Assembly (NCBI GenBank): GCA_016293975.1
Contig: JAEDCW010000055.1
Location: forward strand, 1 to 9,318
Direction: 5' to 3'
Length of the DNA stretch: 9,318 nt
From: Clostridia bacterium
Lineage (GTDB): Bacteria; Bacillota; Clostridia; Christensenellales; CAG-138
Positions 1 to 6,060 of the stretch are shown one piece after another (within the stretch, counting starts at the first letter, position 1; each line of letters begins with the position of its first letter). Below the pieces are notes generated by a model. It worked only from the letters and a program-made list of their open reading frames with translations, had not been told where the DNA came from and ran no database searches. The position numbers were made by a program, and so were the translations under genes.

Positions 1-669
1 CTGTCTGCGATGATGTTTGCAATGATGATTGTATACCCGACGCTAAAGAAACTTGGGAAAAACTTCTCATGTATAATCGCTCCGTGTCTGGTAGCCATAG
101 CGGGCGGAACACTGATTTATACACAAAGCTCTCTGCGTGCATGGTCAGCTTGGACAGGGATTATGTGCATGGGCTTGGCGAAAGCGATACTCGAGGTGTC
201 TTTGGGGTGCTTCGTGTACGAGTGCAGTAAATATCTGAGCAAGATTAGGTTTACACGATTTGCAAGGATACTATTGGGCGTACTGCAGACAGGGCTGTTT
301 GCATTCGTGTTTTTAGTCAACGCGATTTATACACAGGTTCGCCCGTTGGACTGGATGTTTATAATCATGCTGGCGATTGGTGTAGCGATCGCATTTTCGG
401 ATCAGATTCCGTGGCAGGAATGGTCGAACAACAAGGTTTTTGCATATTTGGAGCGTCTCAGCACACCGATTTACCTTGGCAATTTCATTGGTATCGGCAT
501 CGTCAATAACGTGGCGTGGTTTCAGAGATTCCCGTGGCTTGAGCGCTGTATCATAATGGCAGGAATAGTAATCGTATTCGCCATTATAGAACTTTGGGTC
601 GTCGAATATCTCAGAAAGCGCGACTACAGCAAGCTTAAGAGATTGTTCATTAAACAAGAGAAAACATAA
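1..669 (+). CDS. C-terminal part of a membrane protein, probably acyltransferase-3 family (5' end outside window)
   Basis: The reading frame is open from base 1, so the ATG at 10 is probably internal and the N-terminus lies left of the window. About six hydrophobic segments alternate with short basic loops. The last is followed by a charged, Lys/Arg-rich cytoplasmic tail that ends at TAA 667-669. Near the end, RLSTPIYLGN sits before the penultimate membrane segment. It resembles the conserved 'S-x-P-I-Y-L' region late in acyltransferase-3 (OafA-like) proteins, which move acyl groups onto cell-surface sugars or lipids. The catalytic N-terminal His region of that family would be outside the window, so activity cannot be judged. 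Other polytopic membrane proteins remain possible. The gene converges on the DUF885 gene across a shared hairpin. Confidence 0.6.
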   Translation: MSAMMFAMMIVYPTLKKLGKNFSCIIAPCLVAIAGGTLIYTQSSLRAWSAWTGIMCMGLAKAILEVSLGCFVYECSKYLSKIRFTRFARILLGVLQTGLFAFVFLVNAIYTQVRPLDWMFIIMLAIGVAIAFSDQIPWQEWSNNKVFAYLERLSTPIYLGNFIGIGIVNNVAWFQRFPWLERCIIMAGIVIVFAIIELWVVEYLRKRDYSKLKRLFIKQEKT

Positions 670-690
670 TCGGAAAGTATAATGACAGAA

Positions 691-723
691 AAAGCCCGTC
701 GTAGAAATACCACGGCGGGCTTT
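691..723. terminator. bidirectional terminator between convergent genes
   Basis: The arms 691-702 and 712-723 form a 12-bp GC-rich stem with one G-T wobble and a 9-nt loop. The stem starts with AAA and ends with TTT, so transcripts in either direction end in a short U run. It lies in the 75-bp gap between the membrane-protein stop (669) and the DUF885 stop (745), so it can serve both. Confidence 0.8.
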
Positions 724-744
724 ACCCGTGCTTTTCTTAGCTTG

Positions 745-2547
745 TCAGTCCCCAAGCATACGGGACTTAATCATATCGTAGTATGCAGGTCCGTATGAGA
801 GATACTGTGTGTAGAAGCTCTTCAAGTTAAATACTGAGCCCTGTTTTGCCTTGACTTGGCTAAACAGTTCGCTGTACTGAGCGTAGCCCAACGCATACTC
901 GAGTATGTATAATGGGTGGTCTACCGAGAGGTTGTAGAGATAATCGACATAGTCGTCGTAGCCGAGGTTTTGGTCGTTTAGGAAATCGAACACCTGCTGT
1001 TTTGTCCAACCCTCGTAGTTGACCTTTATGCTCACCATCGCAGGCAGAATCACGGAGCTGAGCATGTTATTTGTGAAAACTACAGTTCCCAAATCCTTGC
1101 CAAACCTACAATTCTCATATACGTATTGCTCGGAGGCCTGTGACCAGCCCTCGCTGTACGCGGTAAGAGGTGCGACGCTTGCAAACAGCCCCACGTTCTT
1201 TAGACTGCGCTGATATACGTACTGATACATATGCCCCGGATAGCCCTCGTGTGCGAGCGTCAATAGCAGACTGTTGTCGTTTGCTATGCTTGAAGGGTTG
1301 AGTATTATCGTGTTATGAGTCGCGTCGTCCACGGCAGGTATCAGATATGCGGCAGGACTTACATAATCTGCGAGCTCATCGGGTACCTGCATATAATCGA
1401 CATCGTGGTCGGGAAGTGCGGGATAATCGTTCTTTATGAGTTGTTGTAAATAATTCATATTGTCGTCTACGGAGCCGAGCGTGTAGTTTACAGTGGTAAA
1501 CTGGTCGAGCACCTTTGGTGAAGAAGTTATCGCCCTTACCATACTCGTAGTGAGGTCGACTCTGCAGTTATCGAGCAATGTGTAGCACGCCTCGGCATCG
1601 AGGTTGCCGCAGGAGGCTATGCGTATTGCGTTATTGAAGTATTCCTTTCCACCATCAAATGCGCAAAGCCCATTGTCGTTTGTCGATGTGCCCTTGAGAG
1701 CCTTTATGCAGTCTACAAGTCTCGTGTATGCAGGCATTACAACTTCCTTTGCAGCCTTTAGGTTATCCGCCTTATACTGCGTTTTCTCAGGCACAGTGAG
1801 CTCGTCGAGTTCATCTATTGCCTCGTCAAACGTGCCTATGAGGAAGCAATCGTCGCCGCTTTGTATAAATTCAGTACAGGATTCTATGACATTGTCCGCG
1901 GCTGAATCCGTCATGAACATACCGCGTTTTGACTTCTCCTGCTCGAAAGCTATTATCTCGTCGAACAGCCTGCCGAAGTCGTTGAGAAGGGCGAGGTAGA
2001 TTTCTACGTCCTCCTTATCGTCCAACGGCAGATAGGTCATTGTCATAGGCATATTGCTGTGAAGCCCCGTATAGGGAACTAGGGGTTCGTCAAAATACTC
2101 TGTACCCGAAAGCGAGATCTCATCGTCTATAAAACGGCTGATTATCTCGTAATTGAGCATATCCGAGTCGCTCAGCAGACCGTAGTCTACCTCTGAAAGT
2201 CGATCCTTGTATGTGTTACATTGATTCAGCCACGCATCGTCCTCTTCGACAGTGGCAGAGCCGAGCGTCATAGGTACTTCATCGATGCCGTAATTTGTAG
2301 GGTCTATTATCCAAAGCTGATAGCTTATGCCCGTCGAACAAACATATTCCTTGAAAAGATCGAGGTCTATAGCATCGAGCTTCGCCTTAGCCTCACGGGC
2401 TTCGGCGGTGTCGGGCTGCGAGGGGGCAGGTGTTATAGTGGGGGAAGGCGACGGGAACGTGACGGAAATGCATCCACAGCCGAGAGTACCGACCAACAGC
2501 ACACACGCCGCCAGCGTTACTATCAGCGCTCTCTTTAAGAAATTCAT
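745..2547 (-). CDS. DUF885-family secreted lipoprotein, putative zinc-dependent peptidase
   Basis: The product is 600 aa from the ATG at 2547. I chose this start because GGAGG lies just upstream and a lipoprotein signal peptide follows: a basic MNFLKR start, a hydrophobic core, and Cys at about residues 27-29. A Pro/Ser/Thr linker comes next. The frame stays open upstream to 2799, but that extension runs antisense through the tRNA-Leu gene and is not real. HEGYPGH at residues 433-439 and an EGW motif at 466 match the DUF885 (PF05960) pattern of an HE-x(3)-GH-like site with a downstream conserved Glu. The length fits the family. These proteins are thought to be membrane-anchored metallopeptidases, but substrate and activity are not settled, so that role is inference. 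The gene is monocistronic, with its own promoter and terminator. Confidence 0.88.
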   Translation of the reverse strand: MNFLKRALIVTLAACVLLVGTLGCGCISVTFPSPSPTITPAPSQPDTAEAREAKAKLDAIDLDLFKEYVCSTGISYQLWIIDPTNYGIDEVPMTLGSATVEEDDAWLNQCNTYKDRLSEVDYGLLSDSDMLNYEIISRFIDDEISLSGTEYFDEPLVPYTGLHSNMPMTMTYLPLDDKEDVEIYLALLNDFGRLFDEIIAFEQEKSKRGMFMTDSAADNVIESCTEFIQSGDDCFLIGTFDEAIDELDELTVPEKTQYKADNLKAAKEVVMPAYTRLVDCIKALKGTSTNDNGLCAFDGGKEYFNNAIRIASCGNLDAEACYTLLDNCRVDLTTSMVRAITSSPKVLDQFTTVNYTLGSVDDNMNYLQQLIKNDYPALPDHDVDYMQVPDELADYVSPAAYLIPAVDDATHNTIILNPSSIANDNSLLLTLAHEGYPGHMYQYVYQRSLKNVGLFASVAPLTAYSEGWSQASEQYVYENCRFGKDLGTVVFTNNMLSSVILPAMVSIKVNYEGWTKQQVFDFLNDQNLGYDDYVDYLYNLSVDHPLYILEYALGYAQYSELFSQVKAKQGSVFNLKSFYTQYLSYGPAYYDMIKSRMLGD

Positions 2548-2581
2548 TTTTACCTCCGTTAGTGATACTTGCCTTATTATT

Positions 2582-2587
2582 ATTATA
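2582..2587 (-). promoter_or_regulatory. extended -10 promoter for the DUF885 lipoprotein gene
   Basis: On the minus strand TATAAT is preceded by TGG, an extended -10 (TGn). It lies about 35 bp upstream of the ATG at 2547. No good -35 is visible at 17 bp; the T-rich stretch there is a weak match. It is back to back with the tRNA-Leu promoter. Confidence 0.6.
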
Positions 2588-2613
2588 CCAACAACAGGCA
2601 AAAAATAGAAAGA

Positions 2614-2642
2614 TTGACGGAAGATTCGTTTAGGGATATAAT
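2614..2642 (+). promoter_or_regulatory. sigma-70/sigma-A promoter for tRNA-Leu
   Basis: TTGACG at 2614-2619 and TATAAT at 2637-2642 are separated by exactly 17 bp, a near-consensus promoter. The predicted start is around 2649, a few bases before the mature tRNA 5' end at 2653. A strong promoter suits a stable RNA gene. Confidence 0.8.
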
Positions 2643-2652
2643 AAAAGGGCGT

Positions 2653-2735
2653 GCGAATGTGGTGGAACGGCATACACAGCAGACTTAAAATCTGCCGGCG
2701 AAAGCTTGCGGGTTCAAATCCCGCCATTCGCACCA
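2653..2735 (+). tRNA. tRNA-Leu(TAA), CCA encoded
   Basis: The 83 nt fold as a class II tRNA. The acceptor stem is GCGAATG with CATTCGC, discriminator A, then encoded CCA. A D arm with a GTG/CAC stem follows. The anticodon stem GCAGA/TCTGC has loop CTTAAAA, giving anticodon TAA at 2686-2688, which reads UUA (and UUG by wobble). A long variable arm lies around 2695-2707. The T arm is GCGGG/CCCGC with loop TTCAAAT. The long variable arm and the anticodon both fit leucine. Confidence 0.96.
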
Positions 2736-2736
2736 A

Positions 2737-2768
2737 GAACAACAGCACACGGGAGTGTGCTGTTGTTC
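2737..2768 (+). terminator. hairpin terminator behind tRNA-Leu
   Basis: A perfect 14-bp inverted repeat (2737-2750 with 2755-2768) has a GGGA loop and starts one base after the tRNA CCA. The 3' arm is T-rich, but only a weak T run follows. It most likely ends the tRNA transcript. Confidence 0.75.
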
Positions 2769-3126
2769 GTTGAAACAGCTCCTTGAATTTGTGAATCACA
2801 CTGCATGTGAAATTCTCGCTTTGCTTGGATGGACTCGTTTTGAGGGCAAATGGGTTGGTTTTACTTAGTGTGGAAGTACAGAGTTTATCAATGACCGAAG
2901 TACAGAATACACTTTACACATAAAGTCTTTACCGCAAACACATAGAGCTTTGAAACATGGAAAAAGCACTGCGTATAAAAATTTTCAATTCAAGCAATTC
3001 CGGTATTGATAATTACGCAGTATGTGTTAATATAAATATGTAGTTGATATTTTATTTGCATGAAACGATAAGTTGTAGTCAGTGGTAGAACCGTATAAGG
3101 TAAATCATTTGGAGGAGGTATAAGTT
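2769..3126. other. gene-free stretch with candidate operator repeats
   Basis: No convincing gene lies in these 358 bp. A short open stretch near 2770-2865 encodes about 30 ordinary-looking residues but has no start or ribosome site. GAAGTACAGA occurs twice in direct orientation (2873-2882 and 2897-2906). ACTGCGTA at 2968-2975 is repeated inverted at 3014-3021, inside the spacer of the candidate promoter for the 3127 gene. The right end holds that gene's GGAGGAGG ribosome site. Confidence 0.5.
3006..3033 (+). promoter_or_regulatory. candidate promoter for the 371-aa lipoprotein gene
   Basis: TTGATA at 3006-3011 and TAATAT at 3028-3033 are 16 bp apart and about 95 bp upstream of the ATG at 3127. 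The spacer holds one arm of an 8-bp inverted repeat. A second TTGATA occurs at 3044, but its -10 is weak. This is a moderate match only. Confidence 0.4.
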
Positions 3127-4242
3127 ATGAACAAAATCTTTGCGACACTAATGGTTGTGCTCCTTGTGCTTTGCGTGTCTTGCACCCCTGCTTCGTCCCC
3201 AAACCCAACGCCCACCCCTGCTTCGTTCCTAAATCCAACGCCTTCACAGCAGAATGAGTCCGATACTGCAGACGAAAGAAAGCTTTTGGATGTTGAATGC
3301 TCTGCGGCGCAGTTTGATGCGTATCTTGCCGCAAAGCAACTTGCCGATAACGGAAGCGTGAACATAACGGTGTCTGATAGCGACGGAAACACCGAATATG
3401 AATTTACCTATACAGACATACATACTCCCGCACACGGGGCTGAAGCATTTGAATACAAAGGCTGTAGATTTGAAATGTTCAGCAATTATGCCGCAAATTC
3501 GCGTGTGGTTAAAGATGTGCGTCCCATTGTTGAGGAGAATGACGCTGTATACTTGTATGATGTGCTGGTCATGGCAAATAAGGCAAGTCAAGAGCCGACG
3601 GATTTAGAGCCTTGCTTTGAATTCTTCGTCACGGGAGAAAGAACTGCCGAGTATCGCGTCGATAAAGACGGCAATGTTTATATAGAAGACGGTGACGGCA
3701 CTTTCTATATGACGGATACAAATATGGACTTGGAAAAGCTATATAAAATAAGAATGAGATATCTCGGCAACGGCTATATGACGGAGCTGAACGATAGTGA
3801 AGGAGGCTTATCTCTTCCGTGGCTGAACGATGATACTGCCGTGCCCGAGAATTATAAGATGTGTATTCACTCCGGCAGCGGCAAGCATATAGACTTGACA
3901 TTGGACGAGGCAAGAGCGTTGTTTGGCAATACAGGCGATTATTTGGCGGAGGATTCTACAAGAACATATCTCAATGTCTTCGATGAAGCATTTATAGGGG
4001 AGGCGTTGCAGATTACCGAGCATTATAGCATGGACGGTGAAGTCAGCATGACCACGGTTTTTGTTACAACAGACGGCTATCTGGCAATGTTCAAGACGGC
4101 TGTCGGAATTGGAAACTGCAGTAGCAATACAAGAGTGGGGCTTATAGCTAAGGACTGCCTTGTGACCTATAAGACAAGGCTGAGTATGAGCTTCGATGAA
4201 TTTAACACAAAACTGCAGGGGATAATTCAAAGCATCGGTTGA
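3127..4242 (+). CDS. lipoprotein of unknown function, paralogue of the duplicated lipoprotein at the right
   Basis: The product is 371 aa. The start is supported by GGAGGAGG 8 bp upstream and a lipoprotein signal peptide: MNK, a hydrophobic core at residues 5-15, and the likely lipidated Cys19 after Val-Ser. A Pro/Thr/Ser linker follows, built from a tandem 10-residue repeat (residues 20-39). The rest is an acidic, mostly beta-like exported domain with no family I recognise. It aligns along its length with the minus-strand lipoprotein at the right of the window. Shared points are FTYTDIHTP (93-101) against FTFTGIHTP, YKMCIHSGSG against YQLCVIGQDG, the LTLDEARALF against FGLDEISRIL region, and ALQITEHYSM against GFYITETFTM. 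It is probably a surface-anchored binding or sensing protein, which is inference. It has its own promoter and terminator and stands alone. Confidence 0.85.
   Translation: MNKIFATLMVVLLVLCVSCTPASSPNPTPTPASFLNPTPSQQNESDTADERKLLDVECSAAQFDAYLAAKQLADNGSVNITVSDSDGNTEYEFTYTDIHTPAHGAEAFEYKGCRFEMFSNYAANSRVVKDVRPIVEENDAVYLYDVLVMANKASQEPTDLEPCFEFFVTGERTAEYRVDKDGNVYIEDGDGTFYMTDTNMDLEKLYKIRMRYLGNGYMTELNDSEGGLSLPWLNDDTAVPENYKMCIHSGSGKHIDLTLDEARALFGNTGDYLAEDSTRTYLNVFDEAFIGEALQITEHYSMDGEVSMTTVFVTTDGYLAMFKTAVGIGNCSSNTRVGLIAKDCLVTYKTRLSMSFDEFNTKLQGIIQSIG
3183..3242 (+). repeat. 30-bp tandem duplication in the lipoprotein linker
   Basis: Units 3183-3212 and 3213-3242 lie head to tail. They differ at three positions, all C in the first unit and T in the second. 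They encode two copies of a Pro/Thr/Ser spacer of about 10 residues just after the lipidated cysteine. This looks like slippage-type lengthening of the tether. Confidence 0.85.
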
Positions 4243-4325
4243 AAACGAGATCAGAATTGGCGCAATAACTCATAACACAAAAGAAATCCCCTCTGCACCT
4301 GTGGTACAGTGTCTGTAAAACAAGT

Positions 4326-4361
4326 TAATCCTCCGTATGAACTCAACTCTACGGAGGATTA
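4326..4361 (+). terminator. terminator of the 371-aa lipoprotein gene
   Basis: A perfect 12-bp stem (4326-4337 with 4350-4361) with a 12-nt loop is followed by TTTAG. It lies about 85 bp after the stop at 4242. It could also stop readthrough from the converging phosphorylase gene. Confidence 0.75.
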
Positions 4362-4372
4362 TTTAGTGCCTA

Positions 4373-4453
4373 TACTAACATCTTGCTATATGCGAATGGT
4401 CTGTAAATCCGTTTGCAGACGGAAGGAGCTGTTAGGTTGCTCTTATGTTAGTA
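4373..4453. repeat. nested inverted repeats downstream of the phosphorylase gene
   Basis: TACTAACAT (4373-4381) is repeated inverted as ATGTTAGTA (4445-4453). Nested inside is a 9-bp hairpin (4399-4407 with 4412-4420) with a TCCG tetraloop; its one imperfect pair is a G-U wobble on the + strand and an A-C mismatch on the minus strand. The block fills the gap between the + strand terminator and the phosphorylase stop. Its function is not known. Confidence 0.4.
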
Positions 4454-4465
4454 CCATACTACATT

Positions 4466-5239
4466 CTAAGTGCGTGCGCATAGCTCAACCAATTGTTTGG
4501 CTAATGTTATCCCCTGTTCTGCAAGATGAGATTTCATTTCTTTGGTCATATGCCATTCCCATTTCGGAGCATCCTGTTTTATGGGGTGTATATCGGAAAC
4601 CATTAGGAGAGCAACAGCCTTTAATCCGAGATAATGCGCAACACTAAAAACAGCAGATGTTTCCATATCTACACCAACAGCACCATTCTCTCGCCACAAC
4701 CGTTCTTTGCGAAATGTCTGGCGATAGATCGCATCAGTCGATACGATAGGATAAGTGTTGATATCAAACAGGGTTGCAGCTATATGAAGCAAATCGCCAT
4801 TCGGAAATGATGCATCGATGGATTCGTAGTAGTGAAGTGATGTTCCTTCTTCAATGAATGCTTTTTGGGGAACGATAATCTCACCAATACGAGTTTTTTT
4901 ATCAAAGGCACCACACATACCGACTGCAATTATATTTTCAACCCCTAAAGCAGCAAGGGTTTCTACAGTATCTGCTGCTTGAGGTGCACCACGTCCTCCA
5001 TCTAAAAAACATAGATTTAATTCATTGATTTTCCATATCGGACAGCGATTAAGGAATCGTGGGAACGGTTCAGACATTTCTTCCGCATTATAATGCTCCA
5101 CAAGGTAATCAATCCCCTTGCCCATAAAGAATATGACCGCTGTTTCCGGCAGATGCAAATGGCACTCACGATGTGCACTATGTATCTGCTCAACTGCTGT
5201 AATAACCGCTTTTGAGTCATCATCACGTAAACGCCACAT
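4466..5239 (-). CDS. nucleoside phosphorylase family protein (PNP/uridine phosphorylase superfamily)
   Basis: The product is 257 aa from the ATG at 5239, chosen because GGGGAGG lies 7-8 bp upstream. Two in-frame ATGs further up (5281, 5260) have no such site. Family landmarks are a Gly-rich phosphate-site region around GGRGAPQAAD (81-90), VGMCGAF (106-112), VDMETSAVF (190-198), whose Met-Glu pair corresponds to the ribose-binding element, and VSD (214-216), where the Asp is placed like the base-contacting Asp of purine-type enzymes. The family cleaves nucleosides with phosphate to base and ribose-1-phosphate in the cytoplasm. Length (~250 aa) fits uridine or purine phosphorylase, but the substrate cannot be fixed from sequence, and a nucleosidase is not excluded. 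It is probably transcribed alone. Confidence 0.85.
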   Translation of the reverse strand: MWRLRDDDSKAVITAVEQIHSAHRECHLHLPETAVIFFMGKGIDYLVEHYNAEEMSEPFPRFLNRCPIWKINELNLCFLDGGRGAPQAADTVETLAALGVENIIAVGMCGAFDKKTRIGEIIVPQKAFIEEGTSLHYYESIDASFPNGDLLHIAATLFDINTYPIVSTDAIYRQTFRKERLWRENGAVGVDMETSAVFSVAHYLGLKAVALLMVSDIHPIKQDAPKWEWHMTKEMKSHLAEQGITLAKQLVELCART

Positions 5240-5293
5240 AGCAAATCCTCCCCTCAGCATTAATCTATCGCATTCTTTCACAAATAAAGTATA
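5232..5293 (-). promoter_or_regulatory. promoter and ribosome site of the phosphorylase gene
   Basis: On the minus strand TGATATACT gives an extended -10 with TATACT at 5288-5293. The ribosome site GGGGAGG is near 5247-5253 and the ATG at 5239. The -35 match is poor (TTGTGC, spacing about 20). The -10 lies inside the 247-bp repeat, so a second copy sits at 8206-8211. Confidence 0.45.
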
Positions 5294-5317
5294 TCAGAAA
5301 AACTCTACCGCTGGCAC

Positions 5318-5348
5318 AAGAACACCCGCCGTTCGTCCGGGTGTTCTT
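5318..5348. terminator. hairpin downstream of the lipoprotein 3' end (left copy)
   Basis: The arms 5318-5328 and 5338-5348 pair perfectly over 11 bp. It lies about 130 bp beyond the lipoprotein stop on the minus strand and just upstream of the phosphorylase promoter, so it probably separates the two transcripts. T runs are short on both sides. Confidence 0.55.
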
Positions 5349-5479
5349 TGTATCATTCGCTATTCAACTAATCTGCACAATCGCTTGTAATGCGTGTTTT
5401 GCAGGCACTCTGCTTTATCCCCTATATTTGGTCGTATACTTCTTTTCCGGTCACGCCGTTTCTCATTGCCAGCTCATCG

Positions 5480-5532
5480 TTATTTGCCTACCGCCTCTAC
5501 TAAGGCAGAGTAATCATACGCCTCCTCCGCAA
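5480..5532 (-). pseudogene. 3' remnant of the disrupted lipoprotein gene (left copy)
   Basis: The last codons encode AEEAYDYSALVEAVGK and a TAA, identical to the end of the sister copy (8398-8450). Right of 5532 the frame stays open only by chance through antisense recombinase DNA. The long reading frame to 5800 is therefore a chimera, not a gene. This piece belongs with the 5' remnant at 6939-7191. Confidence 0.85.
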
Positions 5533-5533
5533 C

Positions 5534-5860
5534 GAGAAGTATTGCGGTGATGCCCTGTGTCAAAAAACAGTAACGATAGACTTCTTTACACACAAGAGCG
5601 TCAAAAACAACGGCCTGGAAACACAGTATTTCATTGAAGGGCATCACGAACCTATCATTGAAAAGAGTGACTGGCTGTTGGTACAGCAAATCCGCAAAGA
5701 ACGGCGATACACCAGAAGGAAAACCAGGAAGTGCAAACCACGGATCGTGGTCAAAGGCCCCCTGGCGGGCTTTATCATTGCCGACCCCAAATGGGAACAA
5801 GAAGATGTGGACAGCATTATGGAAAAGCTGTCCCTGCCGACCGAAATCGTCACTTCACCT
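5534..5860 (+). pseudogene. C-terminal fragment of a large serine recombinase
   Basis: From 5534 the frame reads EKYCGDALCQKT, then a lysine-rich stretch and EGHHEPIIEKSDWLLVQ at about residues 36-52. It goes on to an Arg/Lys-rich run (RKERRYTRRK) and KGPLAGFIIADPKW. The order 'EKYCGD...QKT...HHEPII...VQ' is typical of the end of the Recombinase domain in clostridial large serine integrases. The catalytic serine domain is missing because the gene is cut at the lipoprotein junction (5532/5533). The frame stays open to TAA 6002-6004, but from about 5860-5885 it is antisense to a SIMPL-domain gene, so recombinase homology probably ends there. It cannot be an active enzyme. The right limit is approximate. 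Confidence 0.75.
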
Positions 5861-5995
5861 GTGTTGGAGGACGAGAATTTTATCCATTGCTTTATCATAA
5901 TCAATATGCTTGGATTCCAGGGTCATGGAAAGCACCACATAATCAGGTTTTGCGGACACCCTACCGATGCCCTTAACAGTAATTGTTCTGGCCAT
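5855..5995 (-). pseudogene. truncated SIMPL-domain (DUF541) protein, N-terminal 40 codons
   Basis: The ATG at 5995 has GAGGTG 9 bp upstream. It reads MARTITVKGIGRVSAKPDYV, then VLSMTLESKHIDYDKAMDK, which is the classic start of a SIMPL/DUF541 protein: a 'V-x-G-x-G-x-V-x-A-x-P-D' strand followed by an 'x-YDKAM' helix. Members are usually around 220 aa, but here a TGA ends the frame at 5855 after 46 codons, and the last few residues look non-native. The gene is cut where it meets the recombinase fragment. It follows the 228-aa gene by 65 bp in the same direction and was probably in one operon with it in the source element. Confidence 0.75.
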
Positions 5996-6060
5996 TATCA
6001 ATAACACCTCATTTCAGTCTGCACAATCTCATAAATTGTTTTATATGTCAATAAACATGG

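Larger units (their letters stand above)
5286..5532. repeat. 247-bp direct repeat, left copy
   Basis: This stretch matches 8204-8450 at constant offset 2918 with only two differences (5313 G/A and 5324 A/C) and no gaps. Reading on the minus strand, it holds the last 17 codons and stop of a lipoprotein gene, about 130 bp of 3' flank, a hairpin, and the -10 of the phosphorylase promoter. On its right it abuts foreign DNA at 5533; on its left it runs into the phosphorylase leader. Confidence 0.97.

Noticed and set aside
2770..2865. Possible fragment of a recombinase or transposase behind the tRNA gene, a common integration site
   Set aside because: The ~30 residues match no integrase motif, there is no repeat of the tRNA 3' end nearby, and no att-like sequence was found.
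4309..4647. 112-aa + strand frame overlapping the phosphorylase 3' end
   Set aside because: It begins inside the terminator region, has no ribosome site, and is mostly antisense to the phosphorylase gene.
5422..5479. Short minus-strand frame after the lipoprotein stop encoding ELAMRNGVTGKEVYDQI
   Set aside because: It looks faintly protein-like, but it is about 20 codons with no start. The lipoprotein already ends where its paralogue ends, so no frameshifted extension is needed.
5341..5550. Hydrophobic + strand frame also present at 8259-8504, tempting as a duplicated small membrane protein
   Set aside because: It is present twice only because the 247-bp repeat is. It starts in the terminator hairpin, has no ribosome site, and runs antisense through the lipoprotein 3' end; the two copies end differently past the repeat.
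5480..5800. 106-aa minus-strand reading frame ending in the lipoprotein C-terminus
   Set aside because: It is a chance fusion of the lipoprotein 3' remnant with antisense recombinase DNA across the 5532/5533 junction; it has no ribosome site or sensible start.
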